Origin: Thermodesulfobacteriota bacterium
Lineage (GTDB): Bacteria > Desulfobacterota > WTBG01 > CAIYCZ01 > CAIRTM01
DNA: 54,723 nt
NCBI GenBank assembly: GCA_026415325.1
Contig: JAOAHH010000022.1
Location: forward strand, 1-54,723
Direction of reading: 5' to 3'
The stretch's first letter is position 1, and each line of letters begins with the position of its first letter. The notes under the pieces are model-generated. The model saw only the letters and a list, made by a program, of their open reading frames with translations. It had not been told where the DNA came from and did not search any database. Shown piece after piece: positions 26,301 to 34,979 of the stretch. Both the position numbers and the translations under genes were made by a program.

Positions 26301-26921
26301 ATCGATCCCCGGATCATTGATCGCATTTTCGATCCGTTTTTTACGACAAAAGAGGTCGGGCATGGAACCGGCATGGGGCTTGCGGTCGTCCACGGCATTG
26401 TGACAAGCTATAGTGGTACGATTCAGGCTTGCAACCTGCCCGAGGGTGGCGCCTGCTTTCGGGTGCTGCTGCCGTGCGTGGAGGATCGTGCACCACCGGC
26501 ACCCGAGGAGCATGGTGAGATGCCCCGGGGAAAGGAACGGGTGCTCTTTATCGATGATGAGGAGCTGCTTGTGCAGGTTGGTACGGAAATGCTTCGTGCG
26601 CTTGGTTATGAAGCTACCGGTATGCAAAACAGCAGCGAGGCGCTTGAGCTTTTCAGGAAAGATCCGTATGCCTTTGACCTTATCATTACCGACCACACCA
26701 TGCCTGAGATGACCGGCTACCAGCTTGCGCTCAACTGCATCAGCATACGGCCCGATATGCCGATTATCTTGTGCACCGGATATAGCGAAACGGTTTCAGA
26801 GGATCGGGCGTTAGCCGCGGGCATCCGCGGTTTTTTGATGAAGCCTGTTAAACTACAGGAGCTTGCTACAAGCATTCGGGCAGTGCTTGCATCCACCGGA
26901 TCACAAAAATCCCCTTGTTAA
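23316..26921 (+). CDS. Cytoplasmic hybrid histidine kinase with about six PAS domains and a receiver
   Basis: 1201 residues with no membrane helix, so a soluble sensor. A PAS domain (about 30-150) is followed by a short coiled coil (to about 190), then five more PAS/PAC units at about 190-305, 315-440, 450-570, 580-690 and 695-810; each ends in a D(I/V)T(D/E)RK-type or similar PAC tail. The HisKA box is GGIAHDFNN with His835. A HATPase domain follows (DTGPGIDPRIIDRIFDPFFTTK, then GTGMGLAVVHGI), and a C-terminal receiver with RVLFIDDEE and phospho-acceptor Asp1126 (LIITDHTMPEM). GAGGGG precedes the ATG at good distance. No DNA-binding regulator is encoded next to it, so phosphotransfer partners are elsewhere. 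Confidence 0.93.
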   Translation: MARQKAATGAHTGGLKKRQSKNETNHPDSSQWFRVLAELTSDSVIICDQFATVYYWNDAAERMFGYTRAEMIGSSAEVLVPERNREKNRIALRHILAQDPLPHNLPPIENYCVKKDGTELYVQFSHAVWQQEDRVFFGLVIRDLSRQQQEQERLALLVQERTKELSRAGLQLEQEIQGRQRAVELLRESEKRYRAVFENTGTAMIIFGDDTIITMANAEAERLSGYNRAEIEGKKSWTEFVHPEDLAKMQSYHAQRCESPASVPRSYEFRLIDRSGSVKNIFQTVSLIPGTRLRVASLVDITDRKNAEEQLDYQVRLLNTLLENLPVGVFMVEAPTGRPLVANEYARRLLGRDIMPEATKDNLANVYKAYRGTTDVLYPIEELPIVKGMYGEKAHVDDMRVVRPDGTEVMLEVFGAPVIDKTREVKASIVSFFDVTDRKRAEEERNRLIAILESTNDLVAIARRDYSLMYMNRAGRRMLGWDADISLDGKTIADVHPAWAHEFILREGIPAALRDGVWSGETAIVGVGGREIPVSHVIMAHRSAHGDVAYFSAIIRDISDIKRAEKALRESEERYRSVIETAFDAIITVDEAGMITSWNPAAEKLYGYSPHEAIGREFTLIIPERMHAMHRRLFAAVKEKKGLFYVPPAEGIGLHRNGYEFPVETSLSSWEVGGRRFFTTINRDITERKRTEKERVRLMTAIEQAFEAIVIMEPDGTVVYANPAASQLTGYRLDEIIGHNSLYPKTVSLDPVQFAALTDALRRKEIWTGRFTYRKKDGTLCEVEQTISPILDGDGNLTNILSIGRDISHEAALERQLRQAQKMESIGTLAGGIAHDFNNILAAIMGYTELSLGEVPEGSQLHQNLSKILASALRGRDLVRQILAFSRKSHEERHPLCLQETVREAVKLLRASIPTTIAIHEIYTAPDCMVFANPTQIHQVLINLCTNAAQAMQESGGTITISLRPAALSYEDAGDIHAPKPGCFVALEVSDTGPGIDPRIIDRIFDPFFTTKEVGHGTGMGLAVVHGIVTSYSGTIQACNLPEGGACFRVLLPCVEDRAPPAPEEHGEMPRGKERVLFIDDEELLVQVGTEMLRALGYEATGMQNSSEALELFRKDPYAFDLIITDHTMPEMTGYQLALNCISIRPDMPIILCTGYSETVSEDRALAAGIRGFLMKPVKLQELATSIRAVLASTGSQKSPC

Positions 26922-28492
26922 ATCTTGTAATCATACCAGAGCTGTTTCAGTGCTTCCCGTAGGGTGGTAATGAAGAAGCGCACCAGATACGCAAGCGCTT
27001 CAAAAAACGAAAGCCGATCGTTTTTGCGCGCTCCTGCAAGGTCAAAGGAAAGTCGGATGCTGATGCGGTCGACCTTCAAGATGGTGCGCAGCCATGGATC
27101 TTCAAGCAGTCGGGCAAGGAGCGCATCAAGCCGGTGCGTGAGCCGTTTGATGCCGGCAAGCACGGCTTTATCACGGGTATTGTCCCTTGCCACGGTGAGG
27201 AGCTGCGATACAAAAGTGATCGATTGCAGCAGGCGTAACTTTTCTTCATTGGTGAGGTGGCTTATATCCTGTGCTTCAAGGTCGGTAATATAGTCCTCAA
27301 ATGCCGCGACATCCTGTGGAGAAAACGGGAACTCTTCGCCGAGGATCGAAGAAATGATCACGAAAATAAAATTTTCGCACACCTCCTGCAGCGTGTAGAT
27401 CTGGTTGAGCCCCTGCAGGATCTCGAGCGCCTTTTGTTCTTTAACGGACTTTTTTGCCGTTTGATATGATCGGTAGGTTTTTTGGTACATCTCATCGCCG
27501 TGCAGAAATCGGGGCGGTGGGTCGTTGCTGTAGTATTTCCAGAATTCCGGCATGGGACGTGATCCGTCGGTGCCTCCTTCCTCCCATGCGGCACGATTCG
27601 GATAGAGGGCAAGGATTTTTTCAATATCGAGGTCAGGGATCAGAATAATGTGCAGCTTAATCTGCCCGAGCAATTCTTTCAGGTTTTTGGGAATAGGCCC
27701 GAATCCGTCGGTAAGTACCACTATTTCAGCCTCTTCCATTTCGGGATCGCTGGTAATATCCTGAATCGCCTGCACTACCGCATCGCCGATATTGGTAATG
27801 CGTCCGCCGCCGGTCTGGAGCTGCGTTATGTACTGGATCACGCGGTGGATCGATTCCCGTGAGGATGCCTTGATAAGTTCACCGATGTCGCTGTGAAATG
27901 ATCTGAAATAGATCTGTGGCGATTCTTCGGCGACCCGTCGGAGGTATTCGATGGCAATGGCTTTGGCGACAAAGAGTTTTTTGAACCGTTCACCGTTCAT
28001 GGAAGTCGAGTTGTCAAACAGCAAGTAGATTTTTTGGCTCCGGGTAAGCTCGGTTTCCTGCTGTTTAAGAAACGTATCGACCGAGAGTATGCCCTCCGCG
28101 GCCCCTTCGTAATCGATTTTAATGAGTTCACGGTTTGCGAGTTTTTTATAGAAAATCGTATCGGAATACAGAACGTGTTCGCGGGGAAGCAGGCGTGCAA
28201 TGTCGTGGAGCGCCTGTATTTTCCCGAGATTGATGAAATTGTCCATGAGCGCCTTCCGGTGAACCGGTGACTCGGGCGCGCTTTTTTCGGGTCGGCCGGT
28301 AAAGATGTGCTTGCGGGCAAATAATGGAGATGCTTGAGATTTGATACGGTGGGTGCTCGTGTCGCTGAAGATGACCCGTGCGATGTAAAAAATTTTCAAC
28401 AGCTCAGGGGGGAACCGTAGTGCTTCGATCGTGGAAAGCCCGCACGGCGGCAGGTAAAAAGCAAGCTGATGCTGAAGTGCCGAACCATCCAT
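26918..28492 (-). CDS. VWA-domain protein, partner of a MoxR-type ATPase
   Basis: 524 residues. The central von Willebrand A domain (about 152-300) has an intact MIDAS: DNSTS (Asp160, Ser162, Ser164), Thr233 in GGGRITNIGD, and Asp262 in VLTDGFG. N- and C-terminal regions are mostly helical and without membrane spans. The gene starts 6 bp after the MoxR-like gene on the same strand, the arrangement of RavA-ViaA and other MoxR-VWA pairs. Such pairs act in metal insertion or protein maturation, but the client here is unknown. No Shine-Dalgarno precedes its ATG, so translational coupling is likely. Its stop codon overlaps the stop of the convergent kinase gene in the sequence TTAA. Confidence 0.87.
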   Translation of the reverse strand: MDGSALQHQLAFYLPPCGLSTIEALRFPPELLKIFYIARVIFSDTSTHRIKSQASPLFARKHIFTGRPEKSAPESPVHRKALMDNFINLGKIQALHDIARLLPREHVLYSDTIFYKKLANRELIKIDYEGAAEGILSVDTFLKQQETELTRSQKIYLLFDNSTSMNGERFKKLFVAKAIAIEYLRRVAEESPQIYFRSFHSDIGELIKASSRESIHRVIQYITQLQTGGGRITNIGDAVVQAIQDITSDPEMEEAEIVVLTDGFGPIPKNLKELLGQIKLHIILIPDLDIEKILALYPNRAAWEEGGTDGSRPMPEFWKYYSNDPPPRFLHGDEMYQKTYRSYQTAKKSVKEQKALEILQGLNQIYTLQEVCENFIFVIISSILGEEFPFSPQDVAAFEDYITDLEAQDISHLTNEEKLRLLQSITFVSQLLTVARDNTRDKAVLAGIKRLTHRLDALLARLLEDPWLRTILKVDRISIRLSFDLAGARKNDRLSFFEALAYLVRFFITTLREALKQLWYDYKI

Positions 28493-28498
28493 GGGAGG

Positions 28499-29956
28499 TT
28501 ATGCGAGGATTTTTTTCTTCTCATGAAACACGTCGTCTCTGAAGCGTGCGATCATGTCCCGGGTTTCACGCGCTTTGGCGTCTTTCAGGGATGCCTCTGC
28601 AATGCTGTCGAGCAGGGTGAAGGTTTCCGGCAGAAAGGTATCGCGCGTGAGTGCCATAAACTTCTGGCGCAGTTTCGAGATAAAGTCAAAAAACGACCCT
28701 TCGGCGCGCGAAACTTTTTCAAGCTTTGCTTTAATGTCCAGAAATACGCGGTCGCTTTTCAAGCTTTCGTTATCCTTGCATGACTGAATGGTGCCGAGGA
28801 TACCGATGGCATTGAAGATGTTTTCAAGCACAGCCCTATCCTGTCGGAAGTAGTTTTTCGTGGCCGCAAGGATTTTATCAAAACGGGTCTTCTCCTCCTC
28901 GCGACCGACCGTGCAGATGACGTAATAGAGACTCTCAAGGTCTTTTTCCTCAACTTCATGGCGACCCTCGATGAGGGCATGGGCACGCATTGTGTCCTGC
29001 ATCTTTGCGCTCTTGCGATCGCTGATGGTGAAATCTTTTTTATCGGACACCATCGCACGGGTCTCTTCGATGTATTTTTTAATGATATAGTTTTTGAGAA
29101 ACAGCACATAGCCGCTGATAGGGATCTGCTTGCTCTGCACCAGTTTTTTTATAAAGGAGAGCTCGCCGAGGGTGAGTCGGCGTTCGGGAATTGCCACCTT
29201 ACCGAAATGCTCCTGATAGATACGGTCAATGGCATATTGAAAATAGAGGTCTTTGTTTTCCGGAATAAAACTCTTATACAAAAAACGATCAAGCACCGCT
29301 TCAAGTACTTCGGTTACCCGAATGTAGTTTGCGGCGCCGATTGCGCTGTGCAGGGTTGAGTAGACAATCTGTTCACCGTTAACGAGCTGCTTTTCGTTGA
29401 GGATGGAAAGGAGCGCACGCAGGAGCATGTCGTTCGCATCAAAAATTTCGTCAAGGAACGCAAAATGAGAAAGCACCAGCGACCCTTCGACATTGTGGAT
29501 CATTTTCCCTTTTTTCATGGCTTCGATATCGTAGGCGCCGAAGAGGTTTTCAGGCATGGTGTCTTTGGTGAGCTGCTTTTCAAAGACCTGTGCGCCTTCA
29601 AAGCACGCAAAAATCTGGCGCGCAAGCAATGATTTTGCCATGCCGGTTCTGCTGATGATCAACTGGTGTTCACCGGTCAGGATGGCTAGGAATGCCTGCT
29701 TGATGATCTCGCTACGCCCGAGCACATGCCGGTCAATAAACGCCATGCATTCATTAATCGTCTCGGAGAGGGTTTTGATCTTTTCAACCGGCACGGGTTC
29801 TGCGGGAGCGGGTTTTTCTTCGATGCGCGTCAAAGGAGCTGCAACTTCGCGAGGCGGCTCCGGTGTTTTTTCGATTTTGCCGGTTGCAAGCGACAAGACC
29901 GATTCTTCAAGCGGGTGTATATATATTTTTTGATCTGACTGATCCGATCGTTCCAT
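28499..29956 (-). CDS. MoxR-family AAA+ ATPase with an atypical P-loop
   Basis: 485 residues. An acidic/proline-rich N-terminal extension (1-60) precedes the AAA+ module. The P-loop reads SRTGMAKS (102-109), where MoxR/RavA proteins normally have G-x-P-G-x-A-K-S/T, so the first glycine is Ser. Walker B is FAFLDE (165-170), followed by DANDMLLRALLSILNEKQ and a sensor segment with DRFLYKSFIPEN. A helical lid and a long C-terminal region complete it. An ATGAGGT box precedes the ATG. It should remodel a client together with the VWA protein, as RavA does with ViaA. Confidence 0.88.
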   Translation of the reverse strand: MERSDQSDQKIYIHPLEESVLSLATGKIEKTPEPPREVAAPLTRIEEKPAPAEPVPVEKIKTLSETINECMAFIDRHVLGRSEIIKQAFLAILTGEHQLIISRTGMAKSLLARQIFACFEGAQVFEKQLTKDTMPENLFGAYDIEAMKKGKMIHNVEGSLVLSHFAFLDEIFDANDMLLRALLSILNEKQLVNGEQIVYSTLHSAIGAANYIRVTEVLEAVLDRFLYKSFIPENKDLYFQYAIDRIYQEHFGKVAIPERRLTLGELSFIKKLVQSKQIPISGYVLFLKNYIIKKYIEETRAMVSDKKDFTISDRKSAKMQDTMRAHALIEGRHEVEEKDLESLYYVICTVGREEEKTRFDKILAATKNYFRQDRAVLENIFNAIGILGTIQSCKDNESLKSDRVFLDIKAKLEKVSRAEGSFFDFISKLRQKFMALTRDTFLPETFTLLDSIAEASLKDAKARETRDMIARFRDDVFHEKKKILA

Positions 29957-30204
29957 AGTGACCTCATGTGTCGTGCGACGAGTATCTGCCGCCGTGTTTT
30001 ATAAGCTTACTATAAAGATACTCCTCTGTACAGGTTGGAGTTAGATGTGGGCTATAAAACTATACGCAAAAAGAATGCCACAACCTGTGTTCTGCTATCC
30101 ATGGAGCATAAGGCATAGTACAGGATCAGCAAGAAGGGGGGAACAATAAATTTCTTTTGTTTTATGCTATGTGGTTGCAAATCTGGGGATACCTTTCACG
30201 GTGT

Positions 30205-30225
30205 AATAATATTGTAAATATTATT
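30205..30225. promoter_or_regulatory. AT-rich inverted repeat
   Basis: AATAATATT, GTA, then AATATTATT: perfect 9-bp arms with a 3-bp spacer, about 200 bp upstream of the acs promoter. It could bind a regulator or simply be an AT-rich structure. Confidence 0.35.
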
Positions 30226-30408
30226 TTTGCGCTTAAAAGTTATGCGTGTGATTGCCAAAATGTCATTTAATTATTTGTTGTTTTTATTTATAAAAAGCAA
30301 TTTTATTTTTTATTTTGCTGTATATAGGATAATAATCAGGTGATTTATGCCTGGTAAAAATGTCAGTAAAAATGTGAATAAATAAGCTCTCTAGAAGTTG
30401 TTTTTTAT

Positions 30409-30437
30409 TTGACAAATAAAACATCATGAAATAACAT
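30409..30437 (+). promoter_or_regulatory. Candidate sigma-70 promoter for acs
   Basis: TTGACA (30409-30414), 17-bp spacer, TAACAT (30432-30437; 4/6). It implies a leader of about 170 nt before the acs ATG. Confidence 0.6.
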
Positions 30438-30612
30438 TCATATTTTTGATGATCCCTTTAAGATACTCTTTTGTGTTTGGCATATAACTTGATACATCTT
30501 CTGCAGTTTATGTCGGGCAATGGTCATGATATATGCTGCAGACACAATACAATGAGAAGTATGGTTTAGCAACCCAAGGTTTTCACGAACACGTACAGGG
30601 AGGATCGAAGTA

Positions 30613-32595
30613 ATGGCAGAGGAGAAAAAGATTCAATCACTGGCGCAGATGGGGCTCGTATTTGATGTGCCCGAGAATCTGCGGAAAATTGCGTACATCA
30701 ACAGCATGGAACAGTACGAGAAGATGTACAAAGAATCCATCGAGCAACCAGAAAAATTCTGGGCAAAGATGGCGGAAGAGCATATTGAGTTTTTCAAAAA
30801 ATGGGACAAGGTGCTCGAATGGAATTTCGACGAACCGCGCATCGAGTGGTTTAAGGGTGCAAAATTGAACGTTTCATACAACTGCCTTGACCGCCACATC
30901 AAGACCGCCCGCAAGAACAAGGCAGCGCTTATGTGGCAGGGCGAACCGGTTGATGAGGCGCGCACGTACACCTACATCGAGCTGTATTATGAGGTCAACA
31001 AATTCGCAAATGTACTCAAGAAAAAAGGCATCAAAAAGGGTGATCGCGTTTCCATTTATTTGCCGATGATTCCCGAACTGCCGATCGCTATGCTTGCCTG
31101 CGCCCGTATCGGTGCAATCCACAGCGTGGTGTTCGGCGGATTTAGCGCTGATGCGCTTCGGGACAGAATTCAAGACTGCCAGGCAAAGCTTCTTATCACG
31201 AGCGACGCCTCTTACCGCAGCGGCAAATCGATCGATCTGAAAGGCAATGCAGATCAGGCGATGGAAGCATGCCCCTCAATTGAAACCTGCATTGTGGTGA
31301 AACGAACCGGCGCGAAAGTGAACATGAAAGAAGGCAGGGATGTGTGGTGGCATGATGAGATGAATGCTAAGGACATCAAGCCCTACTGCGAGCCTGAGCA
31401 CATGGATGCAGAAGATCCGCTGTTTATTCTTTACACTTCAGGATCAACCGGAAAGCCCAAGGGAGCTTGCCATACCACCGCCGGCTATTTGCTCTATGTT
31501 ACAACAACGCTGAAATATGTTTTTGACCTGAAGGAAGAAGATACGTTCTGGTGTACGGCAGATATCGGTTGGGTAACCGGTCACAGCTACATTGTGTACG
31601 GTCCGCTTTCCAACGGTGCTGCAAGCGTGATGTTTGAAGGCGTCCCGAGTTGGCCGGACTATTCACGGTTCTGGAAGATCGTCGAAAAATACAAAGTGAC
31701 ACAGTTTTACACCGCACCGACCGCCATCCGCGCCATTGCGGCACAGGGTGATTCGTGGGTTGAAGGTATTGATCTTTCCAGCCTCAAGATACTCGGCACG
31801 GTGGGCGAACCGATCAACCCCGAAGCATGGCTGTGGTACTACAAAAAGATCGGCGGAGAACGCTGCCCGATTGTCGACACCTATTGGCAGACCGAGACCG
31901 GCGGATTCCTGATCACCCCGATTCCCGGCGCCATGAAGATCAAACCGGGTTCGGCAAACCGTCCGTTCTTCGGTGTCAAGCCGATTATTCTGCGGGAAGA
32001 CGGCAAGAGTGAAGCTGACGTGAACGAGGGCGGCTATCTGTGCATTACTCAGCCGTGGCCCGGCATGATGCGGACAGTATACGGTGACCATCAGCGGTTC
32101 AAAGAAACCTATTTTACGCAATTCCCGGGTAAATACTATACTGGTGACGGTGCACGGAAAGACGCCGACGGCGACTTTTTCCTGATGGGCCGGCTCGATG
32201 ACGTTATCAATGTGTCCGGTCACCGTATGGGAACCGCCGAGATCGAGAGCGCCCTTGTTTCACATCCGAAGGTCGCCGAGGCAGCTGTTGTCGGATTTCC
32301 TCATGAGATCAAAGGTGAAGGCATTTATGCATACGTGACCTTGAATGCCGGTGTCGAGAAGAGCGATGCGCTGAAGAAAGAACTAATCGCACATGTGCGC
32401 AAAGAGATCGGCCCGATCGCAACGCCTGACAAAATTCAGTGGGCTGACGGTCTTCCCAAGACCCGCAGCGGTAAGATTATGCGCCGTATTCTCAAGAAGA
32501 TCGCTGCCGGTCAGATCGACAAGAAGGAATTTGGGGACACCACCACACTTGCCGATCCTTCGGTTGTCGACGATCTGATCAAAAACAGACAGTAA
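30613..32595 (+). CDS. acs: Acetyl-CoA synthetase (AMP-forming)
   Basis: 660 residues, the full length of the family. It activates acetate with ATP and CoA to acetyl-CoA via acetyl-AMP. Key motifs: [16 protein letters not shown] (AMP-binding P-loop), [53 protein letters not shown], and C-terminal [11 protein letters not shown] with the catalytic Lys621 that is the usual acetylation site. A GGGAGGAT Shine-Dalgarno is present. A sensor kinase and sigma-54 activator follow it and may link its expression to a substrate signal, which is inference. Confidence 0.96.
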   Translation: MAEEKKIQSLAQMGLVFDVPENLRKIAYINSMEQYEKMYKESIEQPEKFWAKMAEEHIEFFKKWDKVLEWNFDEPRIEWFKGAKLNVSYNCLDRHIKTARKNKAALMWQGEPVDEARTYTYIELYYEVNKFANVLKKKGIKKGDRVSIYLPMIPELPIAMLACARIGAIHSVVFGGFSADALRDRIQDCQAKLLITSDASYRSGKSIDLKGNADQAMEACPSIETCIVVKRTGAKVNMKEGRDVWWHDEMNAKDIKPYCEPEHMDAEDPLFILYTSGSTGKPKGACHTTAGYLLYVTTTLKYVFDLKEEDTFWCTADIGWVTGHSYIVYGPLSNGAASVMFEGVPSWPDYSRFWKIVEKYKVTQFYTAPTAIRAIAAQGDSWVEGIDLSSLKILGTVGEPINPEAWLWYYKKIGGERCPIVDTYWQTETGGFLITPIPGAMKIKPGSANRPFFGVKPIILREDGKSEADVNEGGYLCITQPWPGMMRTVYGDHQRFKETYFTQFPGKYYTGDGARKDADGDFFLMGRLDDVINVSGHRMGTAEIESALVSHPKVAEAAVVGFPHEIKGEGIYAYVTLNAGVEKSDALKKELIAHVRKEIGPIATPDKIQWADGLPKTRSGKIMRRILKKIAAGQIDKKEFGDTTTLADPSVVDDLIKNRQ

Positions 32596-32619
32596 TTATT
32601 CCCTGCCATACCGTATCAC

Positions 32620-32657
32620 AAGCCCGCTGCCACATCTTCCGGCAGCGGGCTTTTTTA
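32620..32657 (+). terminator. Rho-independent terminator of acs
   Basis: AAGCCCGCTGCC (32620-32631), 9-nt loop, exact complement at 32641-32652, then TTTTA. It lies 24 bp after the acs stop codon, so acs is monocistronic unless read through. Confidence 0.93.
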
Positions 32658-32775
32658 TTGTGTCTTGTGCCTTAGATAGTCGTTGCCATTTCTTATGTAT
32701 CCTATTATGATACCGTACACCACAACAGAGCAGGCATGTGACTGGTTGCCCCTTGCAGGGCGGCAAAGGGATACT

Positions 32776-34827
32776 ATGCGCCAGCGCAATACAAACCATA
32801 TAAAAATCTGGGCGATAACCGCACTGATCATTGCCGGTATAGGAGCAGTATCGGCGCTGAGCTTTCGTATGCTCATCAAGAACACGGCAGAGGCTTTCAA
32901 CACTCAGCAGTTGTTTCTTGTTCGCGAGTCATCACGCGGGATTGTCGAGTTCATGCGCAACGTTGAAACCGGGTTGCGGACGGCAGCCGACCTTGTGGCG
33001 AACTTCCCAAAAGACACCTCACTTCATGCTTGCTTTGCTCATTACCAAGGCCTGCTCCATGCGTTTTTTGTTATGAGTGCAAACGGTCGCATGATAACGA
33101 GTGAACCTGCCGGTGCTGTAGACCCCGGCATCGGAGGGGTTCTGCACCGACATATTGCTAACGCCGTTGCTGATAAGCGGGATTTGTTTTGCAGTCAAAT
33201 CATGCCGGTCGTTTCTGGAGGCAAGCGCGATATCTCGTTTGTCATGGGGGTTGCGGTTCCGGGGAAAAGTCTGTGGGTCTGCGGCATCATCAATTTCACT
33301 GCCATCAAAGAACGTCTCATTTATCCCCTCCGTTCGGGCAAAACAGGATATGCATGGATGATTGATAAAGACGGGGTACTGCTTGCGCACCCCAATGTTG
33401 CCATGGAAGGAAGAAAGGCAATCGATGTGCTCCGCGAACTCTGGCCTGAGTATTCATCCTTTAACCTTGAAATTATCATCAACCGCGCGATGACCCGTGG
33501 CGAAGAGGGGAAAGGCGAATATACCGGCTGGCATTTCGGTGAGAAACGGCTTACCAAGAAACTAATTGCGTACAGTCCGGTTAAGTTGAACGGTATGCTC
33601 TGGTCGATTGGAGTTTCGGCTCCATACCGGGAGGCGCTCGAGCCTGTGATGCAAAGCAGCTTCGGTCCGCTTATATTTCTCCTGTTTTTTATTGCGATAA
33701 TTGTACTTGGGGCATGGTTTATCACGCTGCAAGAGCGGCGCAAAGCGGTTGTCAATCAGGAGCTTGCATGGAGCAATGAAGTGTTTGACGGCATCGCCGA
33801 CGGCATTTCCATTATCGACCGTGAGTACCGGGTGCTGCTGGTTAATCGAACAGTTGCCGAATGGCATGGAAAATCTAAAGCCCAGTTCAGAGGTCTCCCC
33901 TGCTATAAGGTGTATCTGGAGCAGGACGGGCCCTGTTATGGCTGCCCTGCACGCGACACGTTCGCAACCGGACAGCCGGCGTTCCGTGACCGGGTGAGTA
34001 TGGTACTGAACGGCAGGAAGTACTACTTTCAGATAACCACATTCCCACTCAAAGATACGCAGGGGGCCACCATTCGGGTTGCCGAATGCGTGAAGGATAT
34101 TACCCGGGAAACTGCACTGCAACAGGAACTGCTCCAACATGAACGCAAATCGATGATTGTCAAAATGTCATCCCAGATCGCACATGAAATCAGGAACCCG
34201 CTCGGTTCACTGACGCTCAATATCGATTTGCTTGAGGAGGAAATAAGCGCCTGCAGCGCCGGTGATGTGTCGGAAGCACGCCGCCTCATTGGTACCATAA
34301 AGTCGGAAATCGACGGCTTGAACCGGGTACTGAAAGAGTACCTGGAATGCACGAGGTTCCCTGCCGTTGAACCTGCGCTTCATGACGTCAACAGGATTAT
34401 TGAAGATTTATTCGGGCTGCTCGAAGAGGAACTGCGTCGCAAGAAAATCATCTTTGCTACCAGCCTTCACTACAATCTGCCGCAGGCATTAGTAGATAGA
34501 GACCAGATACGACGTGCATTTTTGAATATTGTGCTGAATGCTGTCGAGGCTATGCCCGGAGGAGGGACTATTCAGGTTACGACACGCACGCAGGGAGCGT
34601 GGATTGAAATTCTTTTCAGCGACACCGGTCCGGGAATTCCCGAAGCCATCATGGAAAGGATATTTACGCCTTTTTTTACGACAAAGAGCGGCGGCACGGG
34701 CTTAGGGCTTTCCATTGCCCAGCATATCATCGCCGAGCACAAAGGCGAGATAGTGTGCGAAAGCAAAGAAGGGCAGGGTGCCTGCTTTATTGTGCGCATT
34801 CCGTTCAGGGCAGCCCATGAAGCGTGA
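32776..34827 (+). CDS. Membrane sensor histidine kinase (Cache-PAS-HisKA-HATPase)
   Basis: 683 residues from the ATG at 32776, chosen because AAAGGG lies 5 nt upstream and the first membrane helix (about 12-31) then sits near the N-terminus. An in-frame ATG at 32683 is possible. A periplasmic Cache-like domain (about 50-290, with TGYAWMIDKDGVLLAHP) is closed by a second helix (FLLFFIAIIVLGAWFITL). A PAS domain carries the three-cysteine pattern CYKVYLEQDGPCYGCP. The HisKA box is SQIAHEIRNPLGS (His470) and the HATPase has DTGPGIPEAIMERIFTPFFTTK. It most likely pairs with the NtrC-type regulator 152 bp downstream. Confidence 0.92.
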   Translation: MRQRNTNHIKIWAITALIIAGIGAVSALSFRMLIKNTAEAFNTQQLFLVRESSRGIVEFMRNVETGLRTAADLVANFPKDTSLHACFAHYQGLLHAFFVMSANGRMITSEPAGAVDPGIGGVLHRHIANAVADKRDLFCSQIMPVVSGGKRDISFVMGVAVPGKSLWVCGIINFTAIKERLIYPLRSGKTGYAWMIDKDGVLLAHPNVAMEGRKAIDVLRELWPEYSSFNLEIIINRAMTRGEEGKGEYTGWHFGEKRLTKKLIAYSPVKLNGMLWSIGVSAPYREALEPVMQSSFGPLIFLLFFIAIIVLGAWFITLQERRKAVVNQELAWSNEVFDGIADGISIIDREYRVLLVNRTVAEWHGKSKAQFRGLPCYKVYLEQDGPCYGCPARDTFATGQPAFRDRVSMVLNGRKYYFQITTFPLKDTQGATIRVAECVKDITRETALQQELLQHERKSMIVKMSSQIAHEIRNPLGSLTLNIDLLEEEISACSAGDVSEARRLIGTIKSEIDGLNRVLKEYLECTRFPAVEPALHDVNRIIEDLFGLLEEELRRKKIIFATSLHYNLPQALVDRDQIRRAFLNIVLNAVEAMPGGGTIQVTTRTQGAWIEILFSDTGPGIPEAIMERIFTPFFTTKSGGTGLGLSIAQHIIAEHKGEIVCESKEGQGACFIVRIPFRAAHEA

Positions 34828-34979
34828 AAAAACGGCGCGGGAATCAAAGCGAACGGGATGCGGGCTGGCTGCTTAAAATGTGATAAGAGGCTTGTAGCTC
34901 GTGAATTGTGGCGCGATGACAACAGAAGCGATTCACGAAACATCTGCCAACCAGAGCATACAACGATGGAGATACATGC

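Larger units (their letters stand above)
29957..30612. other. Long AT-rich intergenic region upstream of acs
   Basis: 656 bp without a credible ORF, lying between divergent genes. It is distinctly more AT-rich than flanking genes. It holds a 9-3-9 AT inverted repeat (30205-30225), a candidate acs promoter (30409-30437) and the acs ribosome binding site (AGGGAGGAT). A sigma-54-like TTGGCA-N6-TTGA at 30478-30492 lacks the required GC at -12. Confidence 0.6.

Noticed and set aside
25920-26696. A 258-codon minus-strand frame
   Set aside because: Antisense to the HATPase and receiver of the hybrid kinase, with no protein-like motifs.
30478-30492. Sigma-54-like promoter upstream of acs (TTGGCA-N6-TTGA)
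   Set aside because: The -24 GG is present but the invariant GC at -12 is GA, so it is not credible without start-site data.
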